Shown: positions 28,723 through 37,875, counted from the first letter of the stretch. The stretch is DNA of 64,000 nucleotides from Ilyomonas sp965247435 (GCA_965247435.1 OZ252019.1:3472001-3536000); one strand, 5' to 3'. Program-made: numbers and translations. The notes: generated from the letters alone by a model not told the origin.

Positions 28723-29280
28723 ATGGCAAAAATTGCAAAGAAGTTGGCATCAGTACTGCCGGATGAAGTGGTGATGAATAAAATCTACCTGGTGCGCGGG
28801 CAGAAAGTAATGCTGGACAGTGATTTAGCGAAGTTGTACGGAGTACAGACAAGGGTGTTTAATCAGGCAGTACAAAGAAATATTCAACGCTTTCCGGAAG
28901 ATTTTATGTTTGAAATGACAAAAGAGGAATTAGAGAATTGGAGATCACAATTTGTGACCTCCAATTCTTCACTCAAAATGAGTCTGCGATACAAACCTTA
29001 TGCTTTTACGGAGCAAGGCGTAGCGATGCTTTCCGGTGTTTTGAACAGCGATACTGCTATACAGGTCAATATTCAGATCATCCGCATTTTTACCAGGATG
29101 CGGGAATTGCTGTTAACACATAAAGATATTTTATTAAAGCTTGAGAAATTAGAAAAGGAAGTAACCGAAAACAAACAGGACATTGCTGTGATTTTTGAAG
29201 CATTGAAACAATTGCTGGAGCCGCAAGCCGAAAAGCGGCGAAGGATTGGATTTAAAGCTAATGAAGAAATTGAAGGATAG
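28723..29280 (+). CDS. ORF6N-domain protein
   Basis: A 185-residue protein with an N-terminal ORF6N DNA-binding domain of phage origin: KIYLVRGQKVMLDSDLAKLYGV, NQAVQRNIQRFPEDFMF and YAFTEQGVAMLSGVLNSD. A C-terminal coiled coil (LLKLEKLEKEVTENKQDI) follows. The ATG at 28723 is preferred over an upstream TTG at 28675 because it gives the usual short lead before the domain. The gene sits between the DUF1549/DUF1553 gene and its usual DUF1501 partner, on the same strand, which suggests an insertion. ORF6N genes are common singletons in Bacteroidota; function is unknown. Confidence 0.9.
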   Translation: MAKIAKKLASVLPDEVVMNKIYLVRGQKVMLDSDLAKLYGVQTRVFNQAVQRNIQRFPEDFMFEMTKEELENWRSQFVTSNSSLKMSLRYKPYAFTEQGVAMLSGVLNSDTAIQVNIQIIRIFTRMRELLLTHKDILLKLEKLEKEVTENKQDIAVIFEALKQLLEPQAEKRRRIGFKANEEIEG

Positions 29281-29592
29281 TGAATAGAAAGGAATTGTGG
29301 TGGTGTGCTTAACGGCGGGCTACAGTAAGAAGTATATAACTTAAATGAGCGGAGCGCGTGAGGGATAGCAGCAAGTACCGCGCTGAAGGATTTGTGCAAT
29401 GGCTTTGTGGCGCACCTGCCTGACGGCAAAGGCAGGGTACTGCGGATAGCCCGACCCGAAGGGGCACGCCGTAATTCTGATTATTATATAATTAAAAATG
29501 CTATCTTAAATTTTTAACAGGCAGATAAACTTGTATTAATAAATAAAAAAATTTCTTCTCCACTTATAGAGAAGGGCAAGCGATAAGGTACT
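29281..29592. repeat. Repeat-containing intergenic segment
   Basis: 312 bp without a gene. It holds a 13-base block (29309-29321) identical to one arm of the palindrome at 22346. It also holds a 22-base block (29415-29436) whose reverse complement matches 49451-49472 at 21 of 22 positions, and a segment of the type AGCCCGACCCGAAGGGGCAC near 29448-29467. Together these look like parts of an interspersed repeat family at the downstream edge of the ORF6N gene. Confidence 0.5.
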
Positions 29593-31095
29593 ATGACACA
29601 ACAGGAACTACATAATCAGCGTTTGCTGCGCGAAGCGGAACATGCCGTTACAAGAATGCATACCCGCCGCCATTTTATAAAAGAAAGCGCTATGGGAATG
29701 GGCAGCCTTGCATTGGCCACCTTATTTGGCTGTTCGCAAAAACAACAGACAACTCAAATCGCATTCGATCCGGCGCACCCGCTGATGCCGAAGCTGCCGC
29801 CTTTTCCGGGCAAGGCAAAGAGCGTTATTTACCTGCACATGGCCGGCGCGCCTTCGCAGTTGGAGTTGTTTGATTACAAACCGGAACTGGCCAAAATGGA
29901 CGGGCAATTGTGCCCGCCGTCTTTACTGGAAGGCAAGCGTTTCGCCTTTATCCGCGGTGTGCCGAAAATGTTAGGACCACAGGCAACTTTTGCACAGCAT
30001 GGAGAAAGCCGCGCCTGGGTAAGCGACAATATGCCGCACCTTGCTTCCATAGTAGATGAAATAAGTTTTTTAAAAGCAGTAACCACCGACCAGTTCAATC
30101 ATGCACCGGCGCAATTATTAGTTCATACGGGTTCGCCGCGTTTGGGCAGGCCAAGCCTTGGAAGCTGGGTTACGTATGGCTTGGGAACAGAGAATGAAAA
30201 CCTGCCGGGCTTCGTAGTACTCACCAGCGGCGGTAAAAATCCGGATGCCGGTAAAAGTGTGTGGGGCAGTGGCTTTCTGCCCAGCGTGTACCAGGGTGTC
30301 CAATGCCGCAGCGAGGGCGATCCTGTACTATTCATCAAAGACCCGGATGGCATGAGCCGCGATTTGCGCAAGGCAAGTATTGATGCTATTAACGAAGTAA
30401 ATGCAGAAGAATATAAGCAATACAATGACCCGGAAATTCTCTCGCGTATTTCGCAGTACGAGATGGCGTACAAGATGCAGATTTCGGTACCCGAAGTAAT
30501 GAACATCAACAACGAACCGCAGTACATTCACGACATGTATGGCACAAAGCCCGGTGAAGCCTGCTTTGCAAACAATGTTTTGCTTGCCCGGAAATTAGTA
30601 GAGAAAGGCGTGCGCTTTGTGCAGTTGTTCGATTGGGGCTGGGACAGCCACGGCACCGATTCAAGCCTTGCTATTGATATCGGCTTTATTAATAAATGCC
30701 GGCAAAGCGACAAGGCAGTTACGGCATTAATATTAGATTTAAAACAACGCGGCTTGCTGGACGAAACCCTGGTAGTCTGGGGCGGCGAGTTTGGCCGGAC
30801 GCCGATGATGGAAAACCGCGAAGGCAAGCAAAATCCGTTCAAGGGAAGAGACCACCATACCGAAGCCTTTACGATCTGGATGGCCGGCGCCGGTATAAAG
30901 AAAGGTTTCTCTTATGGTGAGACAGATGAGATTGGCTACAGCGCCATCAGCGGAAAAACAGATCCTTTTGATGTGCAGGCTACCATTCTTAACCAGCTTG
31001 GATTTAACCACGAACAATTTACGTATGACTTCCAGGGGCGGCCCTTCCGCTTAACAGATGTAAAAGGTAAAGTGATTGAAGATATTTTGGTTTGA
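29593..31095 (+). CDS. DUF1501 (sulfatase-like fold) exported protein
   Basis: A 500-residue protein of the DUF1501 family. Its N-terminus has a twin-arginine-like motif TRRHFIKES (about residues 18-26), a hydrophobic stretch, and a lipobox-like LFGC, so it is probably exported folded and perhaps lipidated. The core shows VIYLHMAGAPSQLELFDYKP, VQLFDWGWDSHGTD and VVWGGEFGRTPMMENREGKQ with FKGRDHHTEAFTIWMAGAG, the metal-site-like segments of this alkaline-phosphatase-superfamily group. The usual partner is the DUF1549/DUF1553 cytochrome protein encoded upstream; here an ORF6N gene and repeats lie between them. Substrate unknown. Confidence 0.93.
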   Translation: MTQQELHNQRLLREAEHAVTRMHTRRHFIKESAMGMGSLALATLFGCSQKQQTTQIAFDPAHPLMPKLPPFPGKAKSVIYLHMAGAPSQLELFDYKPELAKMDGQLCPPSLLEGKRFAFIRGVPKMLGPQATFAQHGESRAWVSDNMPHLASIVDEISFLKAVTTDQFNHAPAQLLVHTGSPRLGRPSLGSWVTYGLGTENENLPGFVVLTSGGKNPDAGKSVWGSGFLPSVYQGVQCRSEGDPVLFIKDPDGMSRDLRKASIDAINEVNAEEYKQYNDPEILSRISQYEMAYKMQISVPEVMNINNEPQYIHDMYGTKPGEACFANNVLLARKLVEKGVRFVQLFDWGWDSHGTDSSLAIDIGFINKCRQSDKAVTALILDLKQRGLLDETLVVWGGEFGRTPMMENREGKQNPFKGRDHHTEAFTIWMAGAGIKKGFSYGETDEIGYSAISGKTDPFDVQATILNQLGFNHEQFTYDFQGRPFRLTDVKGKVIEDILV

Positions 31096-31143
31096 GTTTT
31101 ACCACATAGGAACAGAGGTGCACATAGAAACACAGTAGAGAAA

Positions 31144-31560
31144 ATGCAAATAACACAAAAGTGTATCAATGAACTAACGTATAAAGTGATTGGCTGCGCT
31201 ATTGAAGTGCACAAACATTTAGGGCCTGGTTTGCTGGAAAGTATTTATGAGAAATGCTTTCGTAAAGAGTTAACCCTTCAATCAATGGAATTTAAAACAC
31301 AACTTTGGATACCGGTTGAATATAAAGGTCTTTTGTTAGACGCAGAACTACGGTTGGATTTTATTGTAGAAGATTTAGTATTAGTTGAATTGAAAGCGAT
31401 AGAAGGCATTTTTCCGGTACATGAAGCACAAGTGCTTACCTATAGGAAGCTGATGCAGAAACCAAAGGGCATTCTTATCAATTTTAATTGTACAAACATT
31501 TTTAAAGAAGGGCAAAAGACTTTTGTAAACGATCTGTTTGCTTCTTTACCTAAAGAATAA
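31144..31560 (+). CDS. GxxExxY protein
   Basis: A 138-residue protein of the GxxExxY family, named for the motif seen here as GPGLLESIYEKCF (about residues 27-39). Other landmarks are KVIGCAIEVHKHLG before it and LRLDFIVEDLVLVELKAIE after it; the latter has the D-(x)n-ExK layout of PD-(D/E)XK nuclease folds. The family is widespread in Bacteroidota as mobile-looking singletons and its role is not known. It sits 48 bp after the DUF1501 gene and is AT-richer than its neighbours, consistent with insertion. Confidence 0.92.
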   Translation: MQITQKCINELTYKVIGCAIEVHKHLGPGLLESIYEKCFRKELTLQSMEFKTQLWIPVEYKGLLLDAELRLDFIVEDLVLVELKAIEGIFPVHEAQVLTYRKLMQKPKGILINFNCTNIFKEGQKTFVNDLFASLPKE

Positions 31561-31593
31561 ACTATGTGTCAACCTATGTTTCTATGATACTAT

Positions 31594-32544
31594 GTGTTTC
31601 AAAAATCCTTAATCGTGTTATTAACCAGAAAAAATTTTATTCAAACTACCACCACTGCACTCCTGCTTTCATCACTAAAAGCATTTGCGGCACCACAATC
31701 AACCAACAACATGAACAACAATTTTCAATTAAAAGTCTTGGCCACCAACTGGGGCTTTGCAGGAACGGTGGATGAGTACTGCGCTAAAATAAAAAAGGAA
31801 GGTTATGACGGCACCGAAATATGGTGGCCGCTGGTACAAAAAGAACAGGATGAATTGTTTGCTGCTTTAAAGAAGTATAACCTCGAAGTTGGTTTTCTTA
31901 CCGCCGGTCACGAAAGCGATTTCAAACAGCATTTCGAAAGTTTTAAAATGATGATTAATGCGGCTGCAGCCAACAAAATACAAAGACCGTTGTATATCAA
32001 TTGTCATTCGGGCAGGGATTATTTTTCTTATGAAGAAAACAAACAATTAATTGATCATACTACGCAACTGGCCAAACAAAACGGCATCAAAATCTGCCAC
32101 GAAACGCATCGCTCGCGCATGTTGTTTGCCGCGCCTGTTGCAAGAAAATTTATGGAAACGATTCCGGAGCTGCGCCTTACGTTTGATGTATCGCACTGGT
32201 GCAATGTAAGCGAAACATTACTGCACGACCAGCCCGAAACCCTTGCTATGGCTGTACAACGCGTTGACCATGTTCATGCGCGCATCGGCCATCCCGAAGG
32301 GCCGCAGGTAAACGACCCGCGCGCGCCGGAATGGGCGGACGCCGTGAAAGCGCATTTTGAATGGTGGGATACAATTGTAGCCCTGAAGAAACAAACGGGC
32401 GATACTTTAACCGTACTTACGGAATTCGGGCCGCCCGATTATATGCCTACACTGCCCTACACGCGGGAGCCTTTGGCCGACCAGTGGGCGATCAATGTAT
32501 ATATGATGAAGCTGTGGCGCGAAAGGTATGCTTCCATACCTTAA
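31594..32544 (+). CDS. Exported sugar phosphate isomerase/epimerase-like TIM barrel
   Basis: A xylose-isomerase-like TIM barrel (AP endonuclease family 2 fold), up to 316 residues. An export signal LTRKNFIQTTTTALLLSS is followed by the barrel: LKVLATNWGFAGTVDEYCAK, GYDGTEIWWP, INCHSGRDYF, ICHETHRSRMLF, LTFDVSHWCNVSE, HVHARIGHPEGPQV and VLTEFGPPDY. The metal-binding acids and histidines expected in this fold are visible. The frame starts at GTG 31594; a second GTG at 31615 gives a tighter signal peptide and is an equally good start. It may belong functionally with the upstream DUF1501 and cytochrome genes, which often surround sugar isomerases in Bacteroidota. Substrate unknown. Confidence 0.87.
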   Translation: MFQKSLIVLLTRKNFIQTTTTALLLSSLKAFAAPQSTNNMNNNFQLKVLATNWGFAGTVDEYCAKIKKEGYDGTEIWWPLVQKEQDELFAALKKYNLEVGFLTAGHESDFKQHFESFKMMINAAAANKIQRPLYINCHSGRDYFSYEENKQLIDHTTQLAKQNGIKICHETHRSRMLFAAPVARKFMETIPELRLTFDVSHWCNVSETLLHDQPETLAMAVQRVDHVHARIGHPEGPQVNDPRAPEWADAVKAHFEWWDTIVALKKQTGDTLTVLTEFGPPDYMPTLPYTREPLADQWAINVYMMKLWRERYASIP

Positions 32545-32785
32545 AGGAGTGGCAGAAAGTTGGTTGCAAGCTTAAAAGCTTTGCAAAGTGAAAAAAGCTA
32601 ACGGCTTAGCGATGCAGATGCGATGTAAGCGTTATTGAAGCGCAAGCCGGCGCATTGTGGTTTAACTATTTAAACAGCTCCACACTCACCGTTTGCAGTC
32701 ACTCATTTAACCGCACTCCCCTAATTCTACAACTGCGCTTTTCTATTTCGGTAGTTGCTAACTTGCGCCTTTTAATTACTAACCA

Positions 32786-33790
32786 TTGGCAATAGCAATT
32801 CTTGCAATAGAGTCTTCGTGCGATGACACCGGCGCAGCGGTATGTGTAAATGGAAAAGTTGTATCCAACCAAATCGCCGGCCAGGCAGTACACCAGCAGT
32901 TCGGCGGTGTAGTGCCCGAACTGGCAAGCCGCGCGCACATGCAAAATATAGTGCCGGTAACAGATGCAGCTTTGTCTGTAGCCAACTGCGATTTATCAAT
33001 GATAGATGCTATTGCTTTTACGCAGGCGCCGGGCCTTATCGGCAGTCTTTTGGTCGGCGCTCAATTTGCCAAATCTTTATCCCTGGCGCTGGACAAACCG
33101 TTAATTGCAGTACACCACATGCAGGCGCATGTACTGGCCAACCTGATAGAAGACCCCAAACCGGAGTTCCCGTTTTTGTGCTTAACCGTTAGTGGCGGCC
33201 ACACGCAGATCGTACTGGCGCGCGCACCGAACGATTTAGAAGTATTGGGACAAACAATTGATGATGCCGCCGGCGAAGCTTTTGACAAAACAGCCAAGCT
33301 GCTTCACCTGTCCTACCCCGGCGGCCCGCTGATAGATAAGTATGCAAAGAATGGAAACCCGCTGACATTTAAATTTGCCGAGCCTCAGATACCCGGCCTT
33401 AATTTCAGTTTCAGCGGTTTAAAAACATCGGTACTTTACTTTTTGCAAAAAGAAACAGCTTCCAATCCGCAATTCATCGAACAAAACCTTGCTGACCTGT
33501 GTGCGTCTGTGCAGCATACGATTGTTACTGTTTTAATAAAAAAATTAAGAAAAGCGGTGCAGCAAACCGGCATTACCAGCGTTTGCATTGCCGGCGGTGT
33601 AAGCGCCAACAGCGGCTTGCGCGCGGCGCTCACCGCTACCGGCCGGCAACAAGGCTGGCAGACTTTTATACCGCCGTTTCAGTACTGCACCGATAATGCC
33701 GGCATGATTGCCATTACCGCTTATTATAAATACCTGGCCGGCGATTTTGCCCCAATGGAAGCATCTCCCTCGGCAAGGGCAGCGTGGTAA
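32786..33790 (+). CDS. tsaD: tRNA N6-adenosine threonylcarbamoyltransferase
   Basis: Installs the t6A37 modification on ANN-decoding tRNAs together with TsaB and TsaE. The 334 residues show the ASKHA-fold signatures: ILAIESSCDDTGAA, HQQFGGVVPELASRAH, VHHMQAHVLA with the two metal-binding His, LTVSGGHTQIVL, DDAAGEAFDKTAKLL, GGPLIDKYA and CIAGGVSANSGLR, plus the final CTDNAGMIA with the metal Asp. Length is standard. The start appears to be TTG at 32786, since no ATG precedes the conserved block. Confidence 0.96.
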   Translation: MAIAILAIESSCDDTGAAVCVNGKVVSNQIAGQAVHQQFGGVVPELASRAHMQNIVPVTDAALSVANCDLSMIDAIAFTQAPGLIGSLLVGAQFAKSLSLALDKPLIAVHHMQAHVLANLIEDPKPEFPFLCLTVSGGHTQIVLARAPNDLEVLGQTIDDAAGEAFDKTAKLLHLSYPGGPLIDKYAKNGNPLTFKFAEPQIPGLNFSFSGLKTSVLYFLQKETASNPQFIEQNLADLCASVQHTIVTVLIKKLRKAVQQTGITSVCIAGGVSANSGLRAALTATGRQQGWQTFIPPFQYCTDNAGMIAITAYYKYLAGDFAPMEASPSARAAW

Positions 33791-33835
33791 AAAAGTTTTG
33801 GCATTTCAATTGCTTTATGCCTGAAAATATTACAC

Positions 33836-34312
33836 ATGAAAAGAATTATCTCAGTATGCAGTTTTTGCATAATAGCCGTTTGTTTATTTTCCTGCTCGGC
33901 ACATAAAGTACAAGGTACAAACCTCAATGGTAGCTGGGTGCTGACCAACGTGAATATAGAAGGCGTAAGCGACCCGGCGAGTTACAAGATTACCGCATTT
34001 GATGATGTAAATGCTAATTGCCTGGCAGGCAGTGTATGGTTTTTAACACAAAGCGGCAATGCTACTTATACCGTGCAGCAGAGCGGCGACTGTGCCGGCG
34101 GCGCAAGGCCTATTTTCTGGAGCCTGAGTGATGATAACGGCGTAAAATACTTTCAGTTTAAGCACATAGATAACAATGCCAAAGCACGTAAAGTAGCCGA
34201 GGGTTATAAGCTGGAACTGAGTAATGCAACCAACAGCGGTTTTACGCTGCGCGAACCTACGCAGGTAGGTAACACCTCGGCTTATGTGGTGTATAGCTTT
34301 ACCAAGCAATAA
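33836..34312 (+). CDS. Lipocalin-like lipoprotein
   Basis: A 158-residue lipoprotein: basic start, hydrophobic run and lipobox LFSC (Cys20). The mature part begins with NLNGSWVLTNVNIEG, the usual opening of the small lipocalin-like (META/DUF-type) proteins of Bacteroidota, and alternates predicted beta strands with two Cys (in NANCLAG and SGDCAGG) that could form a disulfide. It ends 20 bp before a good terminator, which marks it as the last gene of its unit. Ligand and role unknown. Confidence 0.85.
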   Translation: MKRIISVCSFCIIAVCLFSCSAHKVQGTNLNGSWVLTNVNIEGVSDPASYKITAFDDVNANCLAGSVWFLTQSGNATYTVQQSGDCAGGARPIFWSLSDDNGVKYFQFKHIDNNAKARKVAEGYKLELSNATNSGFTLREPTQVGNTSAYVVYSFTKQ

Positions 34313-34332
34313 AATAAGGTTTCAATTTTTTT

Positions 34333-34369
34333 AGGCCGGATGTGTTAAACAAACATTCGGCCTTTTTTT
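34333..34369 (+). terminator. Rho-independent terminator
   Basis: AGGCCGGATGT (34333-34343) pairs with ACATTCGGCCT (34353-34363), with one G-U pair, around a nine-base loop, and is followed by a run of seven T. It ends transcription of the lipocalin-like gene. It lies inside the upstream extension of the lipB frame, which supports starting lipB at 34429. Confidence 0.85.
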
Positions 34370-34428
34370 GTGCATCCATTAAAGTTGTGAGCATACTTAT
34401 TCCTTTTAAAAAAAATACCTTTGCTGCT

Positions 34429-35145
34429 ATGAAGGAAATTTTGTTTGAAGACCTGGGAACAAAGCCTTACAAAGAAATATGGGATTACCAGGAACTGTTA
34501 TTACAGCTAAGTGTTAGGGCTAAAACAAGTGGCCTGTCTGCCACACAGCGGTTAATTTTTGTAGAACATCCACCGGTTTATACATTGGGCAAAAGCGGTA
34601 AAGAAGCGCATCTGTTGTTAAACGAACAGCAACGGGCTGAGCAGGGAATTGAATATTTCCATAGTAACCGCGGCGGTGATATTACTTTTCACGGTCCGGG
34701 GCAACTGGTTGGCTACCCGATACTGGACCTGGAAACTTTTAAAACCGATCTTGGCTGGTACCTGCGCAGCCTCGAAGAAGTAATAATTTTAACGCTTGCA
34801 GACTACGGGTTGCAGGGCAGCCGCAGCAAGGGCGAAACCGGTGTATGGATAGAGCCGGAGGTATGGGGCAAAGCCCGCAAAATATGCGCGATGGGCATCC
34901 GCTGCAGCCGCTGGATAACGATGCATGGCTTTGCCCTGAATGTAAACACGGCGCTCCGTTTTTTTGAAGGTATCGTACCTTGCGGTATTGTAAACAAAAA
35001 AGTTACTTCGTTGCAGGAAGAGTTGGGCCGGGAAGTGAATCTTGAAGCAGTAAAAGAAAAAGTAAAACACTATTTCGGGCAGGTATTTGAAGTAGCGCTG
35101 GTAAGTAAAAAACCGGTAATAGCCCGGAAGGAACAATTATCCTAA
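34429..35145 (+). CDS. lipB: Lipoyl(octanoyl) transferase
   Basis: Transfers octanoyl from acyl carrier protein to lipoyl domains. The 238-residue protein has FVEHPPVYTLGKSGKEAHLL, RGGDITFHGPGQLVGYPI, and RKICAMGIRCSRWITMHGFA with the catalytic Lys, then IVPCGIVNKKVTSL with the catalytic Cys. The frame is open back to 34342, but a terminator lies in that extension and the ATG at 34429 gives the family-typical start MKEILFEDLG. The C-terminus overlaps the convergent neighbour by four bases (35142-35145). Confidence 0.96.
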   Translation: MKEILFEDLGTKPYKEIWDYQELLLQLSVRAKTSGLSATQRLIFVEHPPVYTLGKSGKEAHLLLNEQQRAEQGIEYFHSNRGGDITFHGPGQLVGYPILDLETFKTDLGWYLRSLEEVIILTLADYGLQGSRSKGETGVWIEPEVWGKARKICAMGIRCSRWITMHGFALNVNTALRFFEGIVPCGIVNKKVTSLQEELGREVNLEAVKEKVKHYFGQVFEVALVSKKPVIARKEQLS

Positions 35146-35957
35146 AACTCTTTTTGTATATAAAATTTATTGCGCTCTTTCAGCTTATCATCTTCATACA
35201 ACTCAAACACAAACCAGCCGGCGTGCATAAAGTTTGTCTTATTTATTGTAAGGTCGGTCTCTGTAATGTGCTTTAAAAAAAACAACTGTGTTTTGCCATC
35301 CGCTTCATACACATGCAATGCATACTTCTTTGCTGCAGCCTGCGGCAGCTTTAAATTAAGTACACCACTGCGGTCGGTAAACATATAGCTGGATGCCCGC
35401 CATTCGCTTGCTTTGGGTATATATGGTTTAAGAATCACGATGTTATTGCCAACAGCCAGTAAGCTGTCTTTAGTGTTCGTATAAACCGAATCGCGGAATT
35501 TCAGAAAAACGCTGTACGGCAAATGCGCGATAATGCTATCCTCAAACGAAACACTGATGCTATCCGCCGCATTCAGTAAGCTGTTCAGCGATTCATCCAC
35601 ATAGCCCGGCGCTATCTTTTTCACCTTCGTAAAGAAATAAGCATTGTTGCTCAGCATATAAAAAATACGGTAATACACTTTTGTGCCTTCAATATAATTA
35701 TCGAGGAAACCGTTGGCCGGCAGCTCCGGCGAAGGCGTGGAAAACATGGTGCGGTAGCCATGTATGCTATCGTAAGAGCGCTGCACATTTATCTGTATGA
35801 GGTCGGTGCCGTACGGGTTGACCCAGCCGATACGTACTTTACCTTTCCCGGTATTCTGCAGTGTAAATTCGGGCAGCGGCAGGGCTTGCTGCTGGGCAAT
35901 TACTTGTGAAAAACAAAAGAAAAAAGATATGGATAGAAGCGCTGACTTATACATCAT
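35142..35957 (-). CDS. Secreted protein, fibronectin-type-III-like, unknown function
   Basis: A 271-residue protein with a Sec signal peptide (cleavage near VIAQ, residue 21). The mature N-terminal half (KVRIGWVNPYGTDLIQINVQRS, VYYRIFYMLSN) has the strand pattern of a fibronectin-III-like domain. The rest has an all-beta look ending in WFVFELYEDDKLKERNKFYI. No catalytic motif is seen. It may be a periplasmic or gliding-associated surface protein, but nothing in the sequence decides. It converges on lipB with a four-base overlap and lies 42 bp after the PLP-enzyme gene on the same strand. Confidence 0.78.
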   Translation of the reverse strand: MMYKSALLSISFFFCFSQVIAQQQALPLPEFTLQNTGKGKVRIGWVNPYGTDLIQINVQRSYDSIHGYRTMFSTPSPELPANGFLDNYIEGTKVYYRIFYMLSNNAYFFTKVKKIAPGYVDESLNSLLNAADSISVSFEDSIIAHLPYSVFLKFRDSVYTNTKDSLLAVGNNIVILKPYIPKASEWRASSYMFTDRSGVLNLKLPQAAAKKYALHVYEADGKTQLFFLKHITETDLTINKTNFMHAGWFVFELYEDDKLKERNKFYIQKEF

Positions 35958-35999
35958 TACAGGCTGTTGAACAGGGCAAATATAACCAGGACGGTTTTA

Positions 36000-36896
36000 T
36001 TAAAAAGCCAAAGTGCCGGGTGGCAGAGACAAATTTCCCTGCAGGCCGCCGGTATGCAGCAGCAGTACACGGCTGCCCTCCGGTATGATTTGCTGACAAA
36101 TCATCGCTTCTGTTCCGTACATCGCTTTTGCCGTATATACAAAGTCGGTTGGCATTCGATGCTCTTTCCAAACATCATTCATATACTCCAGCAAGGTGGC
36201 AGTATGCCGGGCATAGCCGCCAAAATGAAACCCGTGGGCAATATAAAACGCACGGTGCTGCAAAGCAGGAGGCAGTAAAAGCTGTATTTCCTTTTTTAAA
36301 TTCAGGTGTGCTTTTAACGAGCTGATACCGATAATTGTCTGGTGTGGCAATGCGTTTAAAATAATACCTGCCAGTGTAGTACCAGTGCCAACAGCACAGA
36401 TAATATGGGTGTATTGCGATAGCTGTGGTACATGCGCCATTAAGAGCGATGCGCCTTCGGCGCCGCGGATGCCATAGCCGCCTTCGTTAACCCAGTAAGC
36501 ACGGGGAAATAACGTTTTCAGTTCTTCCTTGTGGCGGTAGCTATCCCTGCTCACAAACTGCAGTTGCATGCCATAAGATTTTGCGTGCAGTAATGTGTAA
36601 GACAACTCCGGTGGCTGCTCTCCCCGGATGATGCCGATACTTTTTAGCTGCAGGGCATGGCAGGCGCAGGCGGCAGCAACAATATGATTGGAGTAGGCGC
36701 CGCCAAAAGTGGCAATGGTATCGTGGCCTTGCGCTATGGCTTCATCCAGATAGTAATGCAGTTTGAACCATTTGTTGCCGCTTACTATAGGATGTATATC
36801 ATCCAGCCGCAATACACCCAATTGTATGTTGCGCTGCTCCAGCCAGCGGGCTTTCAGCGCCTGTATCCATACCTGCTTATCTTTGACAAACAGCAT
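36000..36896 (-). CDS. ACC deaminase / D-cysteine desulfhydrase-like PLP enzyme
   Basis: A 298-residue fold-type II PLP enzyme. The PLP-lysine motif is SGNKWFKLHYYL, followed by TFGGAYSNHIVAAA, which holds the cofactor phosphate and ring. GTGTTLAG is the glycine-rich phosphate loop. Members act as 1-aminocyclopropane-1-carboxylate deaminases or D-cysteine desulfhydrases; the two are not separable by eye, and this Bacteroidota branch is generally shorter than the plant and Pseudomonas ACC deaminases. The gene is divergent from the nucleotidyltransferase gene 73 bp away. Confidence 0.88.
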   Translation of the reverse strand: MLFVKDKQVWIQALKARWLEQRNIQLGVLRLDDIHPIVSGNKWFKLHYYLDEAIAQGHDTIATFGGAYSNHIVAAACACHALQLKSIGIIRGEQPPELSYTLLHAKSYGMQLQFVSRDSYRHKEELKTLFPRAYWVNEGGYGIRGAEGASLLMAHVPQLSQYTHIICAVGTGTTLAGIILNALPHQTIIGISSLKAHLNLKKEIQLLLPPALQHRAFYIAHGFHFGGYARHTATLLEYMNDVWKEHRMPTDFVYTAKAMYGTEAMICQQIIPEGSRVLLLHTGGLQGNLSLPPGTLAF

Positions 36897-36908
36897 ACTG
36901 TAAATTAT

Positions 36909-36940
36909 CTTGTCCCATTTTGTATATTCGTTTAGCTTCG
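36909..36940 (+). promoter_or_regulatory. Candidate Bacteroidota-type promoter
   Basis: A -33-like CTTG (36909-36912) and a -7-like TAGCTTCG (36933-36940, one mismatch to TAnnTTTG) are spaced by 20 bases, the usual spacing. The expected transcript would start about 25 bases before the nucleotidyltransferase ATG at 36970. Confidence 0.4.
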
Positions 36941-36969
36941 CAAAGTTTTAAAAAAAACACCAACATCTT

Positions 36970-37875
36970 ATGAATCCAACTTTAGTGATACTTGCTGCAG
37001 GCATGGCCAGCCGCTATGGAAGTATGAAACAGACGCAATCTTTTGGCCCATCCGGTGAAACTATTATGGATTATTCTATTTACGATGCCAGGGAAGCCGG
37101 GTTTAAGAAAGTTGTTTTCATTATCAGGGAAGACTTTGCAGAAAACTTTAAGGCAATATTTGAACCAAAACTAAAAGGCCGCATTCAAACAGATTATGTA
37201 TATCAAAAGCTGGATGCCTTTACAGGTAATCATACCGTACCGGCAGACAGGGTAAAGCCATGGGGTACCGGCCAGGCAGTACTTTGCTGCAAAGGCGTGG
37301 TGAACGAGCCTTTTGCAGTGATTAATGCGGATGATTTTTATGGCAAAGATGCTTTTGTAAAGGCATACAAATTTTTAACTACCAACGTGGCGGAAGATAA
37401 ATATGCCGTATTGGGCTACGAGCTGGCGAATACCCTGAGCGAAAACGGCAGCGTGAGCCGCGGCGTTATCGGCACCAACAGCAACCAGGAATTAACAGCT
37501 ATTGATGAACGCCTTAAAATTTACCGTAAAGAAGACGGGCAGATTGTGTATGAAGAAGGCGACCAGCTTACCCCGCTCACCGATGACACCAAAGTAAGTA
37601 TGAACTTTTTTTGCTTTGCACCAGGCTTTATAGAACTATGCGAAACTTTGTTTGATGAGTTTCTGGATAAGGAAAGCAATAATCCTAAAGCCGAGTTTCT
37701 GATGCCCAAGGCGGCCGACCAGTTTATTAAAAGCGGCCGCGGAAAAATAGAGGTGATTCCTACCAGCGCCAAATGGTTTGGCGTAACCTATAAAGAAGAC
37801 GCGCCGGTGGTAAAAGCCAGCGTGAATGCATTGGTGGAAAAAGGAGAGTATCCAAACAATTTGTGGGCATCCTAA
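36970..37875 (+). CDS. Nucleotidyltransferase (sugar-1-phosphate type)
   Basis: A 301-residue NTP-transferase fold. The N-terminus holds the nucleotide-binding signature VILAAGMASRYGSMKQ with FGPSGETIMDYSIYDA, and VINADDFYGKDAF is the metal-binding Asp motif after the sugar-binding region. The C-terminal part (VIPTSAKWFGVTYKEDAP) completes the fold. It resembles glucose-1-phosphate thymidylyl/uridylyltransferases, but the exact sugar and nucleotide cannot be assigned. It is a lone gene with its own candidate promoter. Confidence 0.9.
   Translation: MNPTLVILAAGMASRYGSMKQTQSFGPSGETIMDYSIYDAREAGFKKVVFIIREDFAENFKAIFEPKLKGRIQTDYVYQKLDAFTGNHTVPADRVKPWGTGQAVLCCKGVVNEPFAVINADDFYGKDAFVKAYKFLTTNVAEDKYAVLGYELANTLSENGSVSRGVIGTNSNQELTAIDERLKIYRKEDGQIVYEEGDQLTPLTDDTKVSMNFFCFAPGFIELCETLFDEFLDKESNNPKAEFLMPKAADQFIKSGRGKIEVIPTSAKWFGVTYKEDAPVVKASVNALVEKGEYPNNLWAS

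Noticed and set aside
34416..34423. TACCTTTG just before lipB as a promoter -7 box
   Set aside because: It matches the consensus but would put the transcript start on the start codon, with no -33 partner; too weak to list.
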